Shown here: in pieces, positions 1 through 9,607 of the stretch | Position numbering within the stretch: position 1 is the first letter of the stretch | How the letters are laid out: every line of letters starts with the position of its first letter | Assembly (NCBI GenBank): GCA_020056225.1 | Contig: JAGVIE010000031.1 | Span: 1 to 64,000, forward strand | Source of the DNA: Bacteroidota bacterium | GTDB taxonomy: Bacteria; Bacteroidota; Ignavibacteria; UBA10030; SZUA-254 | Length of the DNA stretch: 64,000 bases | Direction of reading: 5' to 3' | Translations under genes and position numbers: made by a program | The notes under the pieces: model-generated | Databases searched by the model: none | Seen by the model: only the letters and a program-made list of their open reading frames with translations | What the model was told of the DNA's origin: nothing

Positions 1-13
1 CGGAGACATTCTG

Positions 14-574
14 CTATCGGTTATCAATCACCGGTGCAATTTGAATTAAATAATTTTTTGTCTTAACTTGTTGTCCAGAAAATCGGGACAAGATCAAAGT
101 ACGTCCATCAATAATTAAATTGAATCTTGAAAATATTGGTAATTCTAAATTTCCACCCAAGTTTATTAATGGTGAGAAGAGAAAATAATAAGTTAGGAAG
201 ATACCTATGCCACCCTGAATATTGGCTCTGAACAATTTATCCTCAACCAAATTGTATTTAATCATTGCCGACAGTCTCGGAATCCAATAATATTTTGATA
301 AATTATCTTTCATGTGTGAAAATAATAGTTCAATGGGAAGCTCATATCTATTACAAAGTGTCAAATTAGCTGAAAAACCAATTACTGTCTGATTAAATTT
401 TTGCGTATCAGAATAATTTGTTTGAATGCCTGTGACTAGAAAGAAAGTCTCTCGCTTTTGAGTAGTTGAGTCATTATTATTAATTTCTTGAGAATAAACA
501 TCTGTTGAACCAAATTCTAAAAAAAATAATAACAGAATAACTATATAGAAACTAACGTTATATTTATTTTTCAT
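14..574 (-). CDS. Exported protein of unknown function
   Basis: A 186-residue protein that I do not recognise. It opens with a Lys/Asn n-region and a hydrophobic stretch (about residues 8-24) followed by YSQE, a plausible Sec signal peptide cleaved near residue 29. The rest has alternating hydrophobic/polar stretches rich in Asn, Phe and Tyr that could be beta strands, so a small outer-membrane barrel is possible but unproven. It is complete, with the stop at the very edge of the window. It lies 21 bases downstream of the lipoprotein gene on the same strand, so the two probably share a transcript. Confidence 0.6.
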   Translation of the reverse strand: MKNKYNVSFYIVILLLFFLEFGSTDVYSQEINNNDSTTQKRETFFLVTGIQTNYSDTQKFNQTVIGFSANLTLCNRYELPIELLFSHMKDNLSKYYWIPRLSAMIKYNLVEDKLFRANIQGGIGIFLTYYFLFSPLINLGGNLELPIFSRFNLIIDGRTLILSRFSGQQVKTKNYLIQIAPVIDNR

Positions 575-595
575 TCATTGTATCCTTCAATATTT

Positions 596-1690
596 TTATT
601 TTCCATGAAGTACAATCGTTTTTTGTGGTATATTGTCTAAATCTTCAGTCAAAATAAACACTTCATCATTAACAGCAAAAATACCATGTCCACCATTATA
701 TTTATCATTTGGATAGAGAATTGCCCAGTCTATTCCATTATAATGATAAGTGTATTCCCCCGTCGCAAAAATGTTATTTTCACCTGTTTTACTCATATGG
801 CCTACATTTGCCGTAAGAATTTTTTCCCATTCTTTGTTATTATATTTATAAAGGTTCGGTCCACTGGAATATAATATCTTGCCATCAGTCCATAATTGAC
901 AACCGAAATGTGGCGATTGGGCTCCCACAATTTGCATAACTGAATCTATCAGCTTCCATGTTGTGCCGTTGAATTTGAAGAAAAAATATCCCGTTGAATC
1001 TATAGGAAAATCATAATCGAATCTATCTGCAGTAGCATACACCTCGTTTGGTGAAACACATGCAATCGATCTTAAACTAAATTCTTTACCTATGTTATAA
1101 ATTGTAAATTGTATACCGTCATAATAATATATCGTTCCATGATAACCCCCTGCCCATATTTTATTCGGTGGATATCCGGCAACACATCTCAATTCCTCTC
1201 TCCTTGGAATTTTTATGTCATTCCATGTTATACCATTGTAATGTATAATCAAACTTGAATCTAAGAAATACGGCGGTGGATTTGGATTATCATATCCATA
1301 GCCACCTACTACATAGATGTCTTTAGATGAAAATCCGTATATATCATATAGATCGAATCCTTGAGTTAGTGTACCTCCCTTGGATGCCATAAGTTCTACC
1401 GGTTCCCAAGCAAAACCATTATAATGGAACATCGCTCCATACCCGCCTCTGTCGTTATGTCCGACCACATAAACATCCTTTGGCGAGCTTGCCCAAATAT
1501 CATACATTAATACCTGATCACTTTTAGGGTAGGATAACACATCAACCGTCCAAACATAATTTCGTTTGCCTGGTTTAAGTGTTAGAGGTTCCGCCCCTTT
1601 ATCCTTGCATCCATATCCCGCAAAGATTTGAAGAAGTAGTATAATTAAGATTATTAATATGGAAACCTTAGTGGAGCGCATAAATTCCAT
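596..1690 (-). CDS. Lipoprotein with repeated HYNG-W propeller-like motifs
   Basis: Predicted lipoprotein of 364 residues. A hydrophobic leader ends in AGYGC, a convincing lipobox with Cys 28 as the lipidated residue. The body carries recurrent 'xHYNGxxW' segments (MFHYNGFAW, IHYNGITW, YHYNGIDW and weaker copies) spaced about 45-60 residues apart, plus repeated 'DIYxVG' or 'NxIxATG' segments. This is the pattern of a multi-bladed beta-propeller. Initiation could be at 1690 or three codons later at 1681; the second gives the cleaner signal peptide (MRSTKVS). The function is unknown. Such propellers usually bind ligands or proteins at the surface, but nothing here names a partner. Confidence 0.65.
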   Translation of the reverse strand: MEFMRSTKVSILIILIILLLQIFAGYGCKDKGAEPLTLKPGKRNYVWTVDVLSYPKSDQVLMYDIWASSPKDVYVVGHNDRGGYGAMFHYNGFAWEPVELMASKGGTLTQGFDLYDIYGFSSKDIYVVGGYGYDNPNPPPYFLDSSLIIHYNGITWNDIKIPRREELRCVAGYPPNKIWAGGYHGTIYYYDGIQFTIYNIGKEFSLRSIACVSPNEVYATADRFDYDFPIDSTGYFFFKFNGTTWKLIDSVMQIVGAQSPHFGCQLWTDGKILYSSGPNLYKYNNKEWEKILTANVGHMSKTGENNIFATGEYTYHYNGIDWAILYPNDKYNGGHGIFAVNDEVFILTEDLDNIPQKTIVLHGK

Positions 1691-2048
1691 TATATTACTT
1701 TAAGTGTGTAAAATAATCAGCGTCGCAAAACCCTCAGTCCATCGTATCTCGGTATGAATCACTCAATCGTCTTATCCTCAACATTCCATCCACAAGAAAC
1801 TACGAAATAATAAAATTAGTGTCAAGGAAATCTTGTAAGACTAGATATGATTTTTTTGCCACATTTCTTGTGATTCTTTTGTAGCAAATCCTATATTTTT
1901 CTTGTAGCATTTTTTGTGACAAGAAAAATAGCCAAATATTGAGAAAGGCATAGTTTTCGAGAAGTAAAAAGTAGTATGGTATAAGTGCGGGAACAGCTCA
2001 CAGTCGTCAATTATTAGATAGGATTATAACAGTTAATACGGCAGATAT
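1691..2048. other. Intergenic region with an A/T-rich inverted repeat
   Basis: A 358-base gap between two minus-strand genes. It must hold the promoter of the lipoprotein gene and the 3' end of the hydrogenase transcript. The one clear structure is a perfect 12 bp inverted repeat, TATTTTTCTTGT at 1894-1905 and its complement at 1919-1930, with a 13-base spacer. Related TTCTTGTG/TTTTGTAGCA strings lie just before it at 1864-1885. The stem is A/T-rich without a proper U-tract, so it is a poor classical terminator. An operator is equally possible. I saw no small gene. Confidence 0.4.
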
Positions 2049-2513
2049 CTAAACTTGTATCGCCCGGATCTCTTCAATTACTAAATCAACCGCTCGAAGT
2101 CCCGCATCGCTTACAGTAGGTGTAATCTCAATACCCATAGAAAAATTTGTTCCTTCGATACCGTAGATAATTAAATGCGGCGGAAGCTGGTTTAATACTC
2201 GAGACAACTCAATTGCTTCCGCCACGCCAAATTGATGTGTGGACGAATGGAAAAATGATTTAGGTATTTTCTGCCGCTGTACATCGACGCGGTGGATCGT
2301 GCCCGGCGGTGAATCCGAAGAGACCGCATCGATGAGAAAAACATATTCTGCGTCTTTCCACCGCTCCATAAGCGCAGTACCTTCGCCGCTTTCTTCAATT
2401 ACCTCTACACCGGGAATGTTTTTTTCTCTGAGAAATCGCGCCACTGCCAGCCCGGCTCTGTCATCGCACCGAAAGTCGCTGCCGATTCCAATCACAAGAA
2501 TTCTATTTTTCAT
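2049..2513 (-). CDS. [NiFe] hydrogenase maturation protease (HyaD/HybD/HycI family)
   Basis: This endopeptidase family clips the C-terminal tail of the hydrogenase large subunit after nickel insertion. The 154 residues match the usual family length. The N-terminal GIGSDFRCDD stretch corresponds to the family's GxGN/S...DD-G motif and holds one nickel-sensing acid. An Asp in 'FLIDAV' (about residue 62) and a His in 'SSTHQFG' (about residue 93) fit the other two metal-contact positions of HybD. Its expected substrate is encoded two genes upstream on the same strand: HydA ends in DPCISCATH plus nine residues, exactly the tail such an enzyme removes. A 50-base gap separates it from the YbaK-like gene, so it is probably the last gene of the hydrogenase operon. 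Confidence 0.88.
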   Translation of the reverse strand: MKNRILVIGIGSDFRCDDRAGLAVARFLREKNIPGVEVIEESGEGTALMERWKDAEYVFLIDAVSSDSPPGTIHRVDVQRQKIPKSFFHSSTHQFGVAEAIELSRVLNQLPPHLIIYGIEGTNFSMGIEITPTVSDAGLRAVDLVIEEIRAIQV

Positions 2514-2563
2514 TTACCGGGCTGCTTTCAAAGAATATTAATATTTCAAGAAAAACTGTCGCG

Positions 2564-3055
2564 CTACCATTCCCTGTCTTCGGCTGAATGCGACGGCTCG
2601 GCAATCTGCGCGATTCGTGGCTTCACCAAATTTTCAAAATCTTTATACTTCATTTTGATAGATTCGGTGTGAGTGCAGGCATTAAACACAATCTCTTCAT
2701 CGTGAGTAATGGATTTATCGACAATTACCTGTATCGAGTAAAGATTGCCGAGCGGCGGCATCGCACCGACCTCACAATCCGGAAAAAGCGAGATCAATTC
2801 TTCTTCCTGTACAAAATGTATGTGCTTGGCGCCGAGCGCGTGCCTGACCATGTTCTCATTCAACCGATGATCGGCGGGCAATACAACCATCCATTTGCTG
2901 TCATCTGCGCGGATGATAATTGTTTTTGCCGACTCGTTATCGGGAACGTGTGTTGCGGTGGCTAAATCGTGTGCCGAAAAGACCGGAACATGGCTTAGCA
3001 ATTCGAACGGAACTCCGGTTTTATTTAAATACTGCAAAAGATTTGTTGTTGCCAT
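2564..3055 (-). CDS. YbaK/ProX-type aminoacyl-tRNA deacylase domain protein
   Basis: A 163-residue single-domain protein of the YbaK/EbsC/prolyl-tRNA editing family, which hydrolyses mischarged aminoacyl-tRNAs. Family marks are the conserved Lys in 'ESAKTII' (about residue 44), the glycine/proline loop 'VGAMPPLG' (about residues 96-103), and a C-terminal 'HTESIKMKYKDFENL' segment matching the usual end of the fold. It sits between hydA (96 bases upstream) and the hydrogenase protease (50 bases downstream) on the same strand. I know of no established link between this fold and hydrogenase maturation, so the position may be incidental. The exact tRNA or substrate specificity cannot be read from sequence. 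Confidence 0.8.
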   Translation of the reverse strand: MATTNLLQYLNKTGVPFELLSHVPVFSAHDLATATHVPDNESAKTIIIRADDSKWMVVLPADHRLNENMVRHALGAKHIHFVQEEELISLFPDCEVGAMPPLGNLYSIQVIVDKSITHDEEIVFNACTHTESIKMKYKDFENLVKPRIAQIAEPSHSAEDREW

Positions 3056-3151
3056 AACTCTCCTCCATTATATGCGTGTGAGACATAAATGTTTATTTAT
3101 TTACGGCAATAGTAAGTAACAAAAAAATCAATTAAAATCAAACAGCGGGTT

Positions 3152-4456
3152 TCACTCCCGCTCTATATGCAATTTCAGGAAATGAGTGGCACACGAGATG
3201 CACGGGTCATAATTGCGGATTGCCTGCTCGCACTGCCATGTGAGTTTATCCTCTGATAATTCGATGTTTTTCGAGACGTAATTAAAGAGGTCTTTTTCGA
3301 TAGTTTTTTGATTTTGAGACGTTGGCGGGACAATTTTCGCATCCAGAATCGAACCGTCGTCAGCCAGCTTGTATCGATGATATAATATCCCGCGCGGCGC
3401 TTCGGTACAACCGTACCCGGTGCCGGCTTTCGGTTTAATATCGATGAATGGTTTCTCCGGCTTTTTGTACTCTTCGACCAGCCTGATCGACTCCTCGCAA
3501 GCGAACACAAGCTCTACACTCCGTACAATGATACTCTTGAAGGGATTAAAACACGTCTTTCCAAGTCCGGCATCTTTTGCCGCTTTCTTTGCTTTAGGTG
3601 TAAGCTTATCGTAATTCAGGTTGTACCGCGCGAGAGGACCAACGTGGTAGGGTCCGCTTCCTACATGAACGGAATGAAGCGCGTTCGCATGCTCAACATG
3701 TTCTTCCTGAAAATGTTTCTCGTACTCCTGAATAGATATATCCAATCCCTTGTTGGAAACCAACCGTCCTTCGGTAATAGGATATTCATCGGGGTGACGA
3801 AGTGATACATATTCATAATCCTGTTCGAAATCAGGAAAGGTCAGAGTCGAGGTCAGCTTTACGGTTTCAAGAGATGCTTCCAGCGCCCATTTCAGCTTAT
3901 CTATCATCCCGCGGAGTTCATGTTCGTAAGGAACCCGGTAGAATCCGCCTACTTTAGGATTGATCGGATGGATTTCGCGCCCGCCGATAATGGTCATCAG
4001 TTCGTTGCCGATTTTTTTCAATTCAAGCGCCCGCTTAACAACATCAGGAAATTTTTGTGCAATCTGGATAGCATCTTGAAATCCTAAAAAATCTGGTGCG
4101 TGCAACATGTAAACGTGGAGCGCGTGACTCTCAATCCACTCGCCGCAGTATAATAGTCGCCGAAGCGCGCGAATCTGTTTATCGACAGTTACTCCAAGAG
4201 CATCCTCCATAGCATGAGATGAACTCATCTGGTAAGCGACCGGGCAGATACCGCAGATACGCGCTGTTATATCCGGCGCTTCACTGTAATCTCTGCCGCG
4301 CATGAACGCTTCGAAAAACCGCGGCGGTTCGAATATCTTAAACTTTACGTCGGTAACTTTATTGTCTTTTATTTTAACAATCAGTCCGCCTTCGCCTTCA
4401 ACGCGCGCCAAATAATCAACTTTTATGGTTCTCGTTTTCGATGTTTTAGCCTTCAT
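3152..4456 (-). CDS. hydA: [NiFe] hydrogenase large (alpha) subunit, group 3b type
   Basis: Catalytic subunit carrying the NiFe(CN)2CO centre. Of 434 residues, the N-terminal nickel motif RICGIC supplies Cys 68 and Cys 71, and the C-terminal motif DPCISC supplies Cys 419 and Cys 422. His 425 follows, then a nine-residue tail that the maturation protease should remove. An early 'RVEGEG' (about residues 18-23) is also typical. There is no signal peptide or membrane segment, so the enzyme is cytoplasmic. The start overlaps the end of hydD by 11 bases, indicating translational coupling. Assignment to group 3b (NAD(P)-linked bidirectional hydrogenase/sulfhydrogenase) rests on the HydBGDA subunit set rather than on this subunit alone. 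Confidence 0.93.
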   Translation of the reverse strand: MKAKTSKTRTIKVDYLARVEGEGGLIVKIKDNKVTDVKFKIFEPPRFFEAFMRGRDYSEAPDITARICGICPVAYQMSSSHAMEDALGVTVDKQIRALRRLLYCGEWIESHALHVYMLHAPDFLGFQDAIQIAQKFPDVVKRALELKKIGNELMTIIGGREIHPINPKVGGFYRVPYEHELRGMIDKLKWALEASLETVKLTSTLTFPDFEQDYEYVSLRHPDEYPITEGRLVSNKGLDISIQEYEKHFQEEHVEHANALHSVHVGSGPYHVGPLARYNLNYDKLTPKAKKAAKDAGLGKTCFNPFKSIIVRSVELVFACEESIRLVEEYKKPEKPFIDIKPKAGTGYGCTEAPRGILYHRYKLADDGSILDAKIVPPTSQNQKTIEKDLFNYVSKNIELSEDKLTWQCEQAIRNYDPCISCATHFLKLHIERE

Positions 4457-5225
4457 GTGCTTCGCTCTCTAATCGGAATTCTTTCGCATATGCATTTATA
4501 CTGCGGAATTTTCTAACCAAATCTCTATCGGTCATTCCAAGTTTACTCCAATAATCCGCGAATGAAGTTGTGTTCGGTGTTTCCTTCGGACCGAAACAGC
4601 CAAAGCAGCCGCGGTCATATGACGGACAAAGCGCATTACATCCAGCGTGCGTTACAGGACCTAAGCAGATTTGGCTGAATGCAACGGTTCTGCAAATAAT
4701 ACCGCGTCGTTTACATTCGATACATACGCTGTATGCAGGTGTGTTTGGTTTTCGTCCGTTAAGAAATGCATTTAACACTTCGACAAGCTGATACTTATCG
4801 ATCGGACATCCGTGCAGTTGAAAATCTACATGAACATGATCGGAAATCGGAGTTGACTTGCTCAATGTTGAAATATATTCGGGCGTAGCATAAACGATCG
4901 ATGTAAATTCTTTCACATCTTTGAAATTTCTGAGCGCTTGTATGCCGCCGGCGTTAGCGCAGGCGCCGATCGTTATAAGTGTTTTCGATTGTCTGCGAAT
5001 TTTATGAATCCGCTCCGCGTCGTGCGGCGTTGTTATCGATCCCTCAACGAGCGAGATGTCGTACGGACCTTTGCTTACAGCGCGGGACGCTTCAGGAAAA
5101 TTCGCTATATCAATGGCGCTTGCGACCGCGAGCAATTCATCTTCACAATCAAGGAGACTCAACTGGCACCCGTCGCATGATGAAAATTTCCAAACCGCAA
5201 GTTTAGGTTTTTTCGTCTTCTTCAT
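4446..5225 (-). CDS. hydD: [NiFe] hydrogenase small (delta) subunit
   Basis: FeS electron-relay subunit that pairs with HydA. In 259 residues it shows the proximal-cluster motif SSCDGC (Cys 17, Cys 20), the GACANAGG segment (about residue 98), a Cys-Pro in 'HGCPIDKYQ' and a Cys-rich C-terminal part ending in RGCFGCFGP. It has no twin-arginine leader or membrane anchor, unlike respiratory uptake hydrogenases, which supports a soluble cytoplasmic enzyme. It follows hydG by one base and overlaps hydA by 11 bases. By analogy with other 3b enzymes it should pass electrons from the NiFe site to HydB/HydG. Confidence 0.92.
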   Translation of the reverse strand: MKKTKKPKLAVWKFSSCDGCQLSLLDCEDELLAVASAIDIANFPEASRAVSKGPYDISLVEGSITTPHDAERIHKIRRQSKTLITIGACANAGGIQALRNFKDVKEFTSIVYATPEYISTLSKSTPISDHVHVDFQLHGCPIDKYQLVEVLNAFLNGRKPNTPAYSVCIECKRRGIICRTVAFSQICLGPVTHAGCNALCPSYDRGCFGCFGPKETPNTTSFADYWSKLGMTDRDLVRKFRSINAYAKEFRLESEAHEG

Positions 5226-5226
5226 A

Positions 5227-6087
5227 TTAGATTTCTCTTTTCACAAAGACATCTTTAATTGCAGGATACGGATAAACCGGTCCGTCTTTACAAATAAAAG
5301 TCGGTCCGTATTGGCAGTGGCCGCAGAATCCGGTGCCGCATTTCATGTTGCGTTCCATAGATATGTAGATGTTGTCGGGTTCTATGCCGCGTTTTTGTAA
5401 TTCGAGAACGGTGAACCGCATCATTACTTCCGGACCCACAAGCATAGCGACAGTACTGGAAGGATCGAAGTGCGAGCGCGAAATTAGAGTTGTAACAACA
5501 CCGACATTTCCATGCCAATCACCTGCCGCCCGATCGACAGTGACATGAACTTCCATGTCGAATCGCGCGCGCCATTGTTCAAGTTCTTTCCGGTAAAGAA
5601 TATCTTTTGGTGTACGTGTTCCATACAGGAGTACAACTTTTCCATACTTCTCACGGTTCGCAAGAACGTGATAGATTGAAGGACGCAAAGGCGGAAGTCC
5701 GATACCGCCGGCAATAATAAGAATGTCGCTACCTGCCGATTCTTCGGCGGGCCAGTTTGTTCCGAATGGACCTCTTACACCTAATAGGTCACCCTTCTTA
5801 AGTTTTTGCATCGCTTTAGTAACAGTGCCCACTGCACGGATAGTATGAATCAATTTATCGTGCGCTGATGGATCGCCGCAGATCGAGATCGGCACTTCAC
5901 CCACGCCATGGAGGTAGAGCATATTGAATTGCCCGGGCTCAAAATAGAAACCGCCCTTCGGGGGTTCTAAATCGATAGTGAAGGTATCATGCGTGTCTTT
6001 CTGCACGCGGCTGATTCGAAATAATACGGGCTTCCTGTCCGCTGAAGCAGCCGTGATATTTTTTTTCTGTTCAAGGGTTGCTATCAT
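5227..6087 (-). CDS. hydG: Hydrogenase gamma subunit, FAD/NAD(P)-binding reductase
   Basis: Ferredoxin-NADP reductase-like subunit that exchanges electrons between NAD(P)H and the FeS relay. It shows the FAD-binding segment ending in '[10 protein letters not shown]', a glycine-rich NAD(P) segment '[13 protein letters not shown]', and a C-terminal 2Fe-2S cluster made by Cys 250, 255, 258 and 266 (CGTGFCGHC...C), like the dihydroorotate dehydrogenase electron-transfer subunit family. The reading frame extends upstream to 6162, but that would bury 92 bases in the preceding gene. The Met at 6087 starts just before the conserved domain and overlaps the cNMP gene by only 17 bases, so I chose it (286 residues). 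Confidence 0.88.
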   Translation of the reverse strand: MIATLEQKKNITAASADRKPVLFRISRVQKDTHDTFTIDLEPPKGGFYFEPGQFNMLYLHGVGEVPISICGDPSAHDKLIHTIRAVGTVTKAMQKLKKGDLLGVRGPFGTNWPAEESAGSDILIIAGGIGLPPLRPSIYHVLANREKYGKVVLLYGTRTPKDILYRKELEQWRARFDMEVHVTVDRAAGDWHGNVGVVTTLISRSHFDPSSTVAMLVGPEVMMRFTVLELQKRGIEPDNIYISMERNMKCGTGFCGHCQYGPTFICKDGPVYPYPAIKDVFVKREI

Positions 6088-6535
6088 AAATATCGAGTAA
6101 TCGTATTCGGGTTGATTCAAGCCGTTGATCGACAATTGACGAGAAGCGCTTAAGAAGTTCATAACCTAAATCATGGTCGGCTTCACACTTATTGCGTAAG
6201 CATTTTCCATCGAGCGCAATCGCACGCGTTAGTTCGCTTGCAACAGCATCGAAACGCCACTGGTATGGCGGAATAAGCCACGACCATCCGAGCACTTCTC
6301 CCTCGGTTAGTGTGTCGATAATAATTGAGCCTCGACCCGGCGTGTAAATCTGAAGAGCAACTTTGCCCTGCCGGATAATATAAAATTGATTTGCTTCTTC
6401 ACCTTCACGAAAAATAATTTGCCCGGTATCGAAACGTACATTGGATGCGCAGCCGGTGATAATCTGGGTATGCCGCGGATCAAGTCCTTTCAAAAACGGA
6501 TGTTCGGCTAATAAAGGTTCAAGTGATTCCATCAT
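6071..6535 (-). CDS. Cyclic-nucleotide-binding (Crp-like) domain protein without HTH
   Basis: A 154-residue protein that is essentially one cNMP-binding beta-roll: 'FDTGQIIFREGEEANQFYIIRQGKV' positions, glycine turns, and 'LTEGEVLGWSWL', followed by a helical tail. The C-terminal DNA-binding helix-turn-helix of Crp/Fnr regulators is missing, so it is unlikely to be a transcription factor by itself. It lies inside the hydrogenase operon, overlapping hydB by the 4-base ATGA junction and hydG by 17 bases, so tight coupling with enzyme production is clear. Similar stand-alone domains occur in bacterial 3b hydrogenase operons. A role as a regulatory subunit sensing a nucleotide is inference. Confidence 0.85.
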   Translation of the reverse strand: MMESLEPLLAEHPFLKGLDPRHTQIITGCASNVRFDTGQIIFREGEEANQFYIIRQGKVALQIYTPGRGSIIIDTLTEGEVLGWSWLIPPYQWRFDAVASELTRAIALDGKCLRNKCEADHDLGYELLKRFSSIVDQRLESTRIRLLDIYDSNP

Positions 6536-7701
6536 TGCTTCTCCTTTGTTGATTTGGTCGATGGATTAGTTTGTTCATTGCTTCTAATTGCTTTTAATTC
6601 TTCCGTGACGTCGATGGCAACCGGGCACCAAGTTATGCATCTTCCACATCCTACGCATCCCGATGTTCCGAATTGATGATGCCATGAAGAAAACTTGTGC
6701 GTCAACCATTGGCGATATCGCGACATTACCGATGAACGGATAGACCCTCCGTGTATATATGAAAATCCCAACGTGAAACACGAATCCCATTTTCTGATAC
6801 GGGATGCATTATCGCCCGATAAATCCGTTACATCTTCAATCGTACTGCAGAAACATGTCGGGCAAACCATCGTACAGTTTCCGCACGTCAGGCAGCGTTT
6901 TGCAACTTCCTGCCATCGCGCATGATCTGAATTATTAGTCAGAAGTTCCGCGATATTCGTGGTATCGACTTTACGACCCATCTGTTCGGCGGTATTTTCA
7001 AGCTGACTTTCCGCCGCTTTCAGTTCATAAATATTTGCTTCTTTATGTGGAACGCTTTTCAGGATAGTCTCACCTTGATCTGTTCCCGGCTCCGCAACAA
7101 AATAATGACGGTCTTTTTCAATTATTTCGGTCAGCGCAATATCGAACCCTTTCGTTGCGCCTGGACCTGTTTGCATAGAAACACAAAAGCAAGTACCGGC
7201 AGCTTGTCCGCAATTGACGGCAACGATGAATACATCCGATCGCCTAGCCTGATAACCGACATCGGTATAAGGGCTGGCAATAAATACTTTATCCAGTACC
7301 GAGATAGCCGCAAGGTCGCAGGGCCGAACACCTACAAATGCATGTTTTTGCGGTTCAATTTTTGGTGTTGTAATCGTTACACTGTTCCTGTCACGATGAG
7401 AATGGCATAATTCTAAAGTTGGGGGATGAAGAAATTTTTTCCACGATAGCGGTGCGGTGTTAAAACCGAACACTGATTGATCGCCGTGTTTCACAAGTTT
7501 GTACTTACCTGCATTTTGCTCCTGCGTATATCCAACCGGCATATTATTGCTTGCAGTTATCAAATCATAAACAATGGCGCCTTCCCGCACTGTAGGACCA
7601 ATTACATTGTAGCCGTTTTTTATTAAAGCACTGAATAGGACATCGAGGTTTTTCCGCTCAATCGTAACCGTAGGGGTTGGTAAAGGCTCTTTGGTTTTCA
7701 C
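6532..7701 (-). CDS. hydB: Hydrogenase beta subunit, 4Fe-4S ferredoxin-like
   Basis: First gene of the hydrogenase operon. The 389-residue protein has a long N-terminal domain with the 'RPCDLAAI' motif seen in this family (also in anaerobic sulfite reductase subunit A) and two C-terminal 4Fe-4S motifs: Cys 270/273/276/280 (CLTCGNC-TMVC) and Cys 349/352/355/359 (CVGCGRC-ITWC). It should carry electrons between the flavin subunit and the hydrogenase dimer. The start codon is GTG at 7701, preceded by AAAGGAT at about 8 bases, a good ribosome-binding site. The stop overlaps the next start (ATGA). The promoter must lie in the divergent region up to hemN. Confidence 0.9.
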   Translation of the reverse strand: MKTKEPLPTPTVTIERKNLDVLFSALIKNGYNVIGPTVREGAIVYDLITASNNMPVGYTQEQNAGKYKLVKHGDQSVFGFNTAPLSWKKFLHPPTLELCHSHRDRNSVTITTPKIEPQKHAFVGVRPCDLAAISVLDKVFIASPYTDVGYQARRSDVFIVAVNCGQAAGTCFCVSMQTGPGATKGFDIALTEIIEKDRHYFVAEPGTDQGETILKSVPHKEANIYELKAAESQLENTAEQMGRKVDTTNIAELLTNNSDHARWQEVAKRCLTCGNCTMVCPTCFCSTIEDVTDLSGDNASRIRKWDSCFTLGFSYIHGGSIRSSVMSRYRQWLTHKFSSWHHQFGTSGCVGCGRCITWCPVAIDVTEELKAIRSNEQTNPSTKSTKEKQ

Positions 7702-8168
7702 GCTTATCCTTTGTTGTTTCGGCAGAACAAATTACTATGTATCATTTATGTCTGTCAAAAGATACACAAAAACCATTCCATTTAATGAACTCAAAATATA
7801 TGAATTAAACATTACTTTCAAATACAATTCGATTGCCTTATCACTGTTGAAAGTGTAATCGTCTTTCTGCATTCAATATCATGCCGGCTCAATCTGGTAT
7901 TTATAGTAGATATTATTATTATTCGGTTTAGATTTATTTTCCACCTCTATATATAGTACTCTCATCAGTTTAAACAGAATATATTTATGCCTCTATGTTA
8001 TCATGCGTGAAAAACGAGCGATGCTGTTTCTCAAGGATAATAAATATCCCTCCTGTTTTTAAGGAAAACTAAATGAAAATAATCATAATTTGTGGCATAA
8101 CGATTGAATCAAATCTGATTATCATAAATCATTGTTCTATATATAAAGAGAAACTAAGCAGAGTTATT
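7702..8168. promoter_or_regulatory. Divergent regulatory region, hydB (-) / hemN (+)
   Basis: About 370-470 bases, depending on the hemN start, contain the promoters of the hydrogenase operon and of hemN. A near-perfect inverted repeat is visible: ATTACTTTCAA at 7811-7821 and TTGAAAGTGTAAT at 7847-7859 (two extra bases in the second arm), with a 25-base spacer, about 110 bases before hydB. It is a candidate operator or folded leader element. No FNR-type TTGAT-N4-ATCAA box and no sigma54 -24/-12 pair was found on either strand. AAGGA at 8061-8065 is a good ribosome-binding site for an in-frame ATG at 8073. Confidence 0.45.
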
Positions 8169-9569
8169 ATGAAACCCGATGACGATTTAATAGGCCCAAA
8201 CCTCGCCGAATTAATGAAGAAGTACGATCGCCCGGGTCCCCGTTATACAAGCTATCCAACAGCCCCTCTTTTTTCAAAAGAGTTTGATTATGAGAGATAT
8301 AAAAGAGAAATCATCAAGCTGAATCATCCGAATAACAAAACCGATTTATCGCTCTATCTCCATATCCCATTCTGCGATACGCTCTGTTATTTCTGCGGAT
8401 GCACTACTATCATTACTCAAAACCGGGACCGCGTGAAAGAATATCTTGATTACCTTAAAAGAGAAATCGATTTATTGTCGTCATATATTCATCCAAACCG
8501 TAAAGTAATCCAGATGCATTGGGGAGGCGGAACACCCACGTATTTAACACCGGTTGAAATATCCGGAATCGCGTCGTACATCAAAAAACGTTTCACTTTT
8601 AGCGATGACGCCGAGTTAAGCGTTGAGATCGATCCCAGAGAACTCACGTTAGAGCACCTGCAGGCATTACGACAAAACGGATTTAACCGAATAAGCATGG
8701 GGGTTCAGGATTATTCAGAAAAAGTACTCTCCGCAATCAACCGAAATCAGGGAGAAGAAATCACGCGGCAGGCAGTCGAATGGTCGCGGTCTCTTGGTTT
8801 CGTCAGTCTGAACCTCGATCTCGTTTACGGTCTTCCGCTGCAAACGCTCGAATCGTTCGAGAAAACAGTTGATCACATCATTAACGTTTCGCCCGAACGT
8901 ATTGCCGTGTACAATTTCGCTTACGTCCCGTGGATAAAACCTCACCAGAAACTTATCAAACCGGAAGATTTGCCAACTCCGGAAAATAAGATGAAGATTC
9001 TTCTGATGACAATAAAAAAACTAATCGATGCAGGTTATATATATATCGGGATGGACCATTTTGCTAAAGCTAATGACGAGCTGACAATATCGCAAATGAA
9101 TAAATCATTGCATAGAAATTTTCAGGGATACTCAACAAAAGCCGGATACGATCTTTTCGGACTTGGGATGTCTTCGATTAGTTATTTTGCAAATAATTAT
9201 GCTCAGAACGCAAAAACCTTGACGGGATATTACAAGGCAATCGATGCGGGTCACTTTGCAACCGATGTGGGGTACCAGATGTCATTCGATGATGAACTTC
9301 GCAAGTACATTATTATGAGGTTAATGTGCGATCTCGCGCTTGAAATCTCCGAAGTCGAGCAAAAGTTCAAGATTGTATTTAAAGAATATTTCAAGGATGC
9401 CATTGTAAGTCTTCAACCTTTTATCGAAGATAAGCTGATGCAAAGATCGGGCGGTACATTAAAAGTAACGTCGCAGGGAAGATTGTTCCTTCGAAATATT
9501 GCGATGTGCTTCGATGCTTATCTGACAAAAATCTCGAAGGAAAAACCACTGTTTTCCAGAACAGTTTAA
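8169..9569 (+). CDS. hemN: Oxygen-independent coproporphyrinogen III dehydrogenase (HemN)
   Basis: Radical SAM enzyme that oxidatively decarboxylates coproporphyrinogen III to protoporphyrinogen IX without O2, a step of heme synthesis that fits the cytochrome-rich surroundings. The radical SAM cluster motif is Cys 69/73/76 plus Cys 78 (CDTLCYFCGC), preceded by the family signature GPRYTSYPT; 'HWGGGTPT' and the 'GFNRISMGVQD' stretch follow. With the Met at 8169 it has 466 residues and about 22 residues before GPRYTSYPT, as in E. coli HemN. An upstream in-frame ATG at 8073 has a much better ribosome-binding site (AAGGA, 7-base spacing) and would add 32 low-complexity residues, so the start is open. 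Confidence 0.93.
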   Translation: MKPDDDLIGPNLAELMKKYDRPGPRYTSYPTAPLFSKEFDYERYKREIIKLNHPNNKTDLSLYLHIPFCDTLCYFCGCTTIITQNRDRVKEYLDYLKREIDLLSSYIHPNRKVIQMHWGGGTPTYLTPVEISGIASYIKKRFTFSDDAELSVEIDPRELTLEHLQALRQNGFNRISMGVQDYSEKVLSAINRNQGEEITRQAVEWSRSLGFVSLNLDLVYGLPLQTLESFEKTVDHIINVSPERIAVYNFAYVPWIKPHQKLIKPEDLPTPENKMKILLMTIKKLIDAGYIYIGMDHFAKANDELTISQMNKSLHRNFQGYSTKAGYDLFGLGMSSISYFANNYAQNAKTLTGYYKAIDAGHFATDVGYQMSFDDELRKYIIMRLMCDLALEISEVEQKFKIVFKEYFKDAIVSLQPFIEDKLMQRSGGTLKVTSQGRLFLRNIAMCFDAYLTKISKEKPLFSRTV

Positions 9570-9607
9570 ATCATTTATTTTTTTTAACAGATCCACGGGT
9601 TTATCTA

